A stretch of 64,000 nt of DNA from Fistulifera solaris. Taxonomy: Eukaryota; Bacillariophyta; Bacillariophyceae; Naviculales; Stauroneidaceae. The first letter of the stretch is position 1, and every line of letters starts with the position of its first letter. Positions 62,424-64,000 of this stretch are shown in pieces. Location: contig AP026162.1 of assembly GCA_030295235.1 (NCBI GenBank), forward strand, positions 2,294,001 through 2,358,000. The letters run 5' to 3'. The translations under genes were made by a program, and so were the position numbers. The notes beneath the pieces were generated by a model. The model saw only the letters and a list, made by a program, of their open reading frames with translations. It had not been told where the DNA came from and did not search any database.

Positions 62424-62688
62424 GGTTGCTTGTGTGGTCTGGAATGCAAGTTTGAGATGATGGTTCTCCGTTGAGGATGAATCGGCAGAGGACCGTCGTC
62501 GTCGACGGTCTTTTCTACGCGTTTGCGTATGTGTAATAGTTGAAGCTCGATCTTTTGCGCGATCTTTCCGTTCGCTTTTCCTTTCTTCCCGCCTTCTGCA
62601 TTGTCTGGCAGACAGTACATCTTACGTCATTGAACGTAAAGCACTCTGATGTATACAGTGTGTAAAAAGTAAACGGAAATGAATCGTT

Positions 62689-62725
62689 TAACTCGACGTC
62701 GGAGCGGTTACATTACGTCGAGTTA
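62689..62725. promoter_or_regulatory. 11-bp perfect inverted repeat upstream of Lhc copy 1
   Basis: TAACTCGACGT at 62689-62699 and ACGTCGAGTTA at 62715-62725, separated by 15 bp, about 270 bp upstream of the start codon. Each arm contains an ACGT core, as in bZIP-binding sites. Function inferred. Confidence 0.5.
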
Positions 62726-62750
62726 GGTATGCGACGTGCGACGGACCAAA

Positions 62751-62769
62751 AGTCTAGCTTATCTAGACT
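62751..62769. repeat. Short hairpin
   Basis: AGTCTAG, spacer CTTAT, CTAGACT: a perfect 7-bp inverted repeat just upstream of the 11-bp one. Could be chance. Confidence 0.4.
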
Positions 62770-63127
62770 AGCTACCGGTACCTGGTTTTATCTTGAATCT
62801 TGAGCCTTGAGGTACTCCAAACTGAAAGAGCGCAAGCTTATAAACACAATAAATAATCTTTTCTAGCTGATATCCTCATTCGGTGTGAAGAATCGACAGA
62901 AAGAGCGCCTAAAGTCGTCTGTCTTCCATAATTCGAAAAGCTACGGTATCCTAAAGGTTCTGAGTGAGTGTTTCTCAACTGTATCAAATGGCAATTCTCT
63001 GCCTGAATTTCCAATGGCCAATCCGATGATGTGAAAAACTACTAAAACACAACGGCACAAAATAATCAGCTCAACCGCATGTTAATAATCAAGGGGAGCC
63101 GAAGGCATTACATTACTAGCTCATGAC

Positions 63128-63797
63128 TTAGTAAAGGAAGGGAAGACCGGTGATCAACTTGTCAAGACCATCGAACCCCGGGCTGACCAAGTTCTGGCTA
63201 TCATGGCGCAACAATTCCAAAACAGCAAGCATGGCGAGGCGGCCGTGCTGCAACTCCTGCAACTGACGCTGCTCCAAAACTATACAAAAGCAAGAGAAGG
63301 AAAAGGTGAGTTGCTAGACCTGCAAGTGCGTAGCACAAGATAAGCAACAAGTTTCGCGTACCTTCAGGTTCAAGGTTGGGCTGACCGGAAGGGAAGTTGC
63401 CCAAGAAGCCATAGTAGTCCACGGCACCGATTAGAAAGAACATCTGAGCCCATCCAAGAGAGGGGATGGCGTCAATGGCGGCAACACCGTTGGGCACATC
63501 AGCAAACTTGAGTCCAGGGGCAATCTCACCAGGGAAACGGAACACCTCGGGAACGATGTAACCAATGACAGCAAGTTGCGCAACACGGCCGTGCTTGAGT
63601 TCCGAAGTGCGGTACGCCTCAAAGGTTTCGGCGTCAATGTTCTTGGAGAGACCCAACGGATCAAAGAATCCAGTCGGAGCGATGACACCGAGCTCGTTTT
63701 CGTACGACATCTTCAAGACCGACGAGGATGCCTTGTTGGCCGACGGGGCGAAAGCAGCGGCAGAGCCGGCGAGGATGGCAGCGATAGCGAGTTTCAT
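63128..63797 (-). CDS. Fucoxanthin chlorophyll a/c-binding protein (Lhc, copy 2, with intron)
   Basis: Two exons (63797-63362, 63279-63128) joined over an 82-nt intron (GTACGC...GTATAG, phase 1) give 195 residues. The presequence MKLAIAAILAGSAAAF|APS holds the AAAFAP motif. The first ExxHGR core is in YRTSELKHGRVAQLAVIGYI and the second in LQELQHGRLAMLAVLELLRH. The C-terminus LVSPGFDGLDKLITGLPFLY is almost the same as in copy 1. The intron interrupts copy 2 in the lumen/stroma loop before helix 3 (NLEPE|VLEQRQ), while copy 1 lacks it. A tandem duplicate antenna gene. Confidence 0.96.
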
Positions 63798-64000
63798 GTT
63801 TGCTTCTCGTTAGGAACGCAGCTTCAACGATTTATGTCCTCGTTTTTAAGCCACTTTTGAAGGGGATTTCCGTCGATCGATTGAAACAAGTTGAAGCTCA
63901 AATCTTTTCGTGAGTCTTTTGCTTCAAGAAATCTTTCTGTCAAAGCATTCATCCCACATCTTTAAGAAAGAAGCCTAAATCATAACGATATGGAACAAAT
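63798..64000. promoter_or_regulatory. Upstream region of Lhc copy 2 (to window edge)
   Basis: 203 bp of presumed promoter and 5' UTR. AT-rich and without visible repeats. No gene. Confidence 0.4.

Larger units (their letters stand above)
62424..63127. other. Intergenic region between two Lhc genes, with inverted repeats
   Basis: The promoter region of Lhc copy 1 and 3' flank of copy 2. It contains ACGTCA (TGACGT on the - strand) at 62624-62629, an 11-bp inverted repeat at 62689-62725 and a 7-bp hairpin at 62751-62769. No gene supported. Confidence 0.5.

Overview
The window is nuclear DNA of a diatom, most like the pennate Phaeodactylum tricornutum. The evidence is two fucoxanthin chlorophyll a/c light-harvesting genes with bipartite plastid presequences (AAAF motif), a fused DHFR-thymidylate synthase, short GT-AG introns (mostly 58-90 nt), a diatom-type cyclin, and several proteins with diatom-style domains. 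Species assignment is by recognition, not by search. I find about 39 protein genes and one tRNA on both strands, closely packed. I see no transposon, CRISPR array, rRNA or phage.

Layout. 0-16 kb: DDX56-type helicase (5' partial), an RRM-like protein, an unknown basic/acidic protein, DHFR-TS, a coactosin-like ADF-H protein, a divergent kinase, a plastid-type helical-repeat protein, a GIY-YIG/NifU fusion, EMC7, CDK7, tRNA-Asp(GTC), ribosomal protein L10a and a Golgi-type sulfotransferase. 16-28 kb: a membrane protein with 15 thrombospondin-type-3 repeats, MAT1, a coiled-coil protein, a receiver-domain protein whose phospho-Asp is replaced by Glu, a small plastid lumen-type protein and a long secretory coiled-coil protein. 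28-34 kb: two tail-to-tail paralogues that combine a RING-like zinc finger with a GAF-like GLPGRV domain. 34-49 kb: VMA12, DNA polymerase epsilon subunit B, a 2H-phosphoesterase-like protein, a cyclin, a membrane protein, an S28 peptidase, a BTB protein, ZSWIM7/SWS1, an LRR protein and mitochondrial NFU1. 50-64 kb: an ankyrin protein, a kinase, a fumarylacetoacetase-maleylacetoacetate isomerase fusion, condensin II subunit H2, a mitochondrial carrier, a small acidic protein, a secreted HA-domain protein and two tandem Lhc genes.

Functional links. CDK7 and MAT1 belong to the same CDK-activating/TFIIH kinase complex and lie about 6 kb apart. Two NFU-type Fe-S carriers are present, one plastid-type and one mitochondrial-type. 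The last two steps of tyrosine breakdown are fused in one protein. POLE2, NCAPH2, ZSWIM7, the cyclin and CDK7 all serve chromosome replication, repair or the cell cycle.

A general warning. At least eleven places break an otherwise conserved reading frame by one base, most in or beside short homopolymers. In each case the other frame continues with family-like sequence. This looks like residual indel error in a long-read assembly rather than eleven pseudogenes. The affected genes are annotated as whole loci with the break named.
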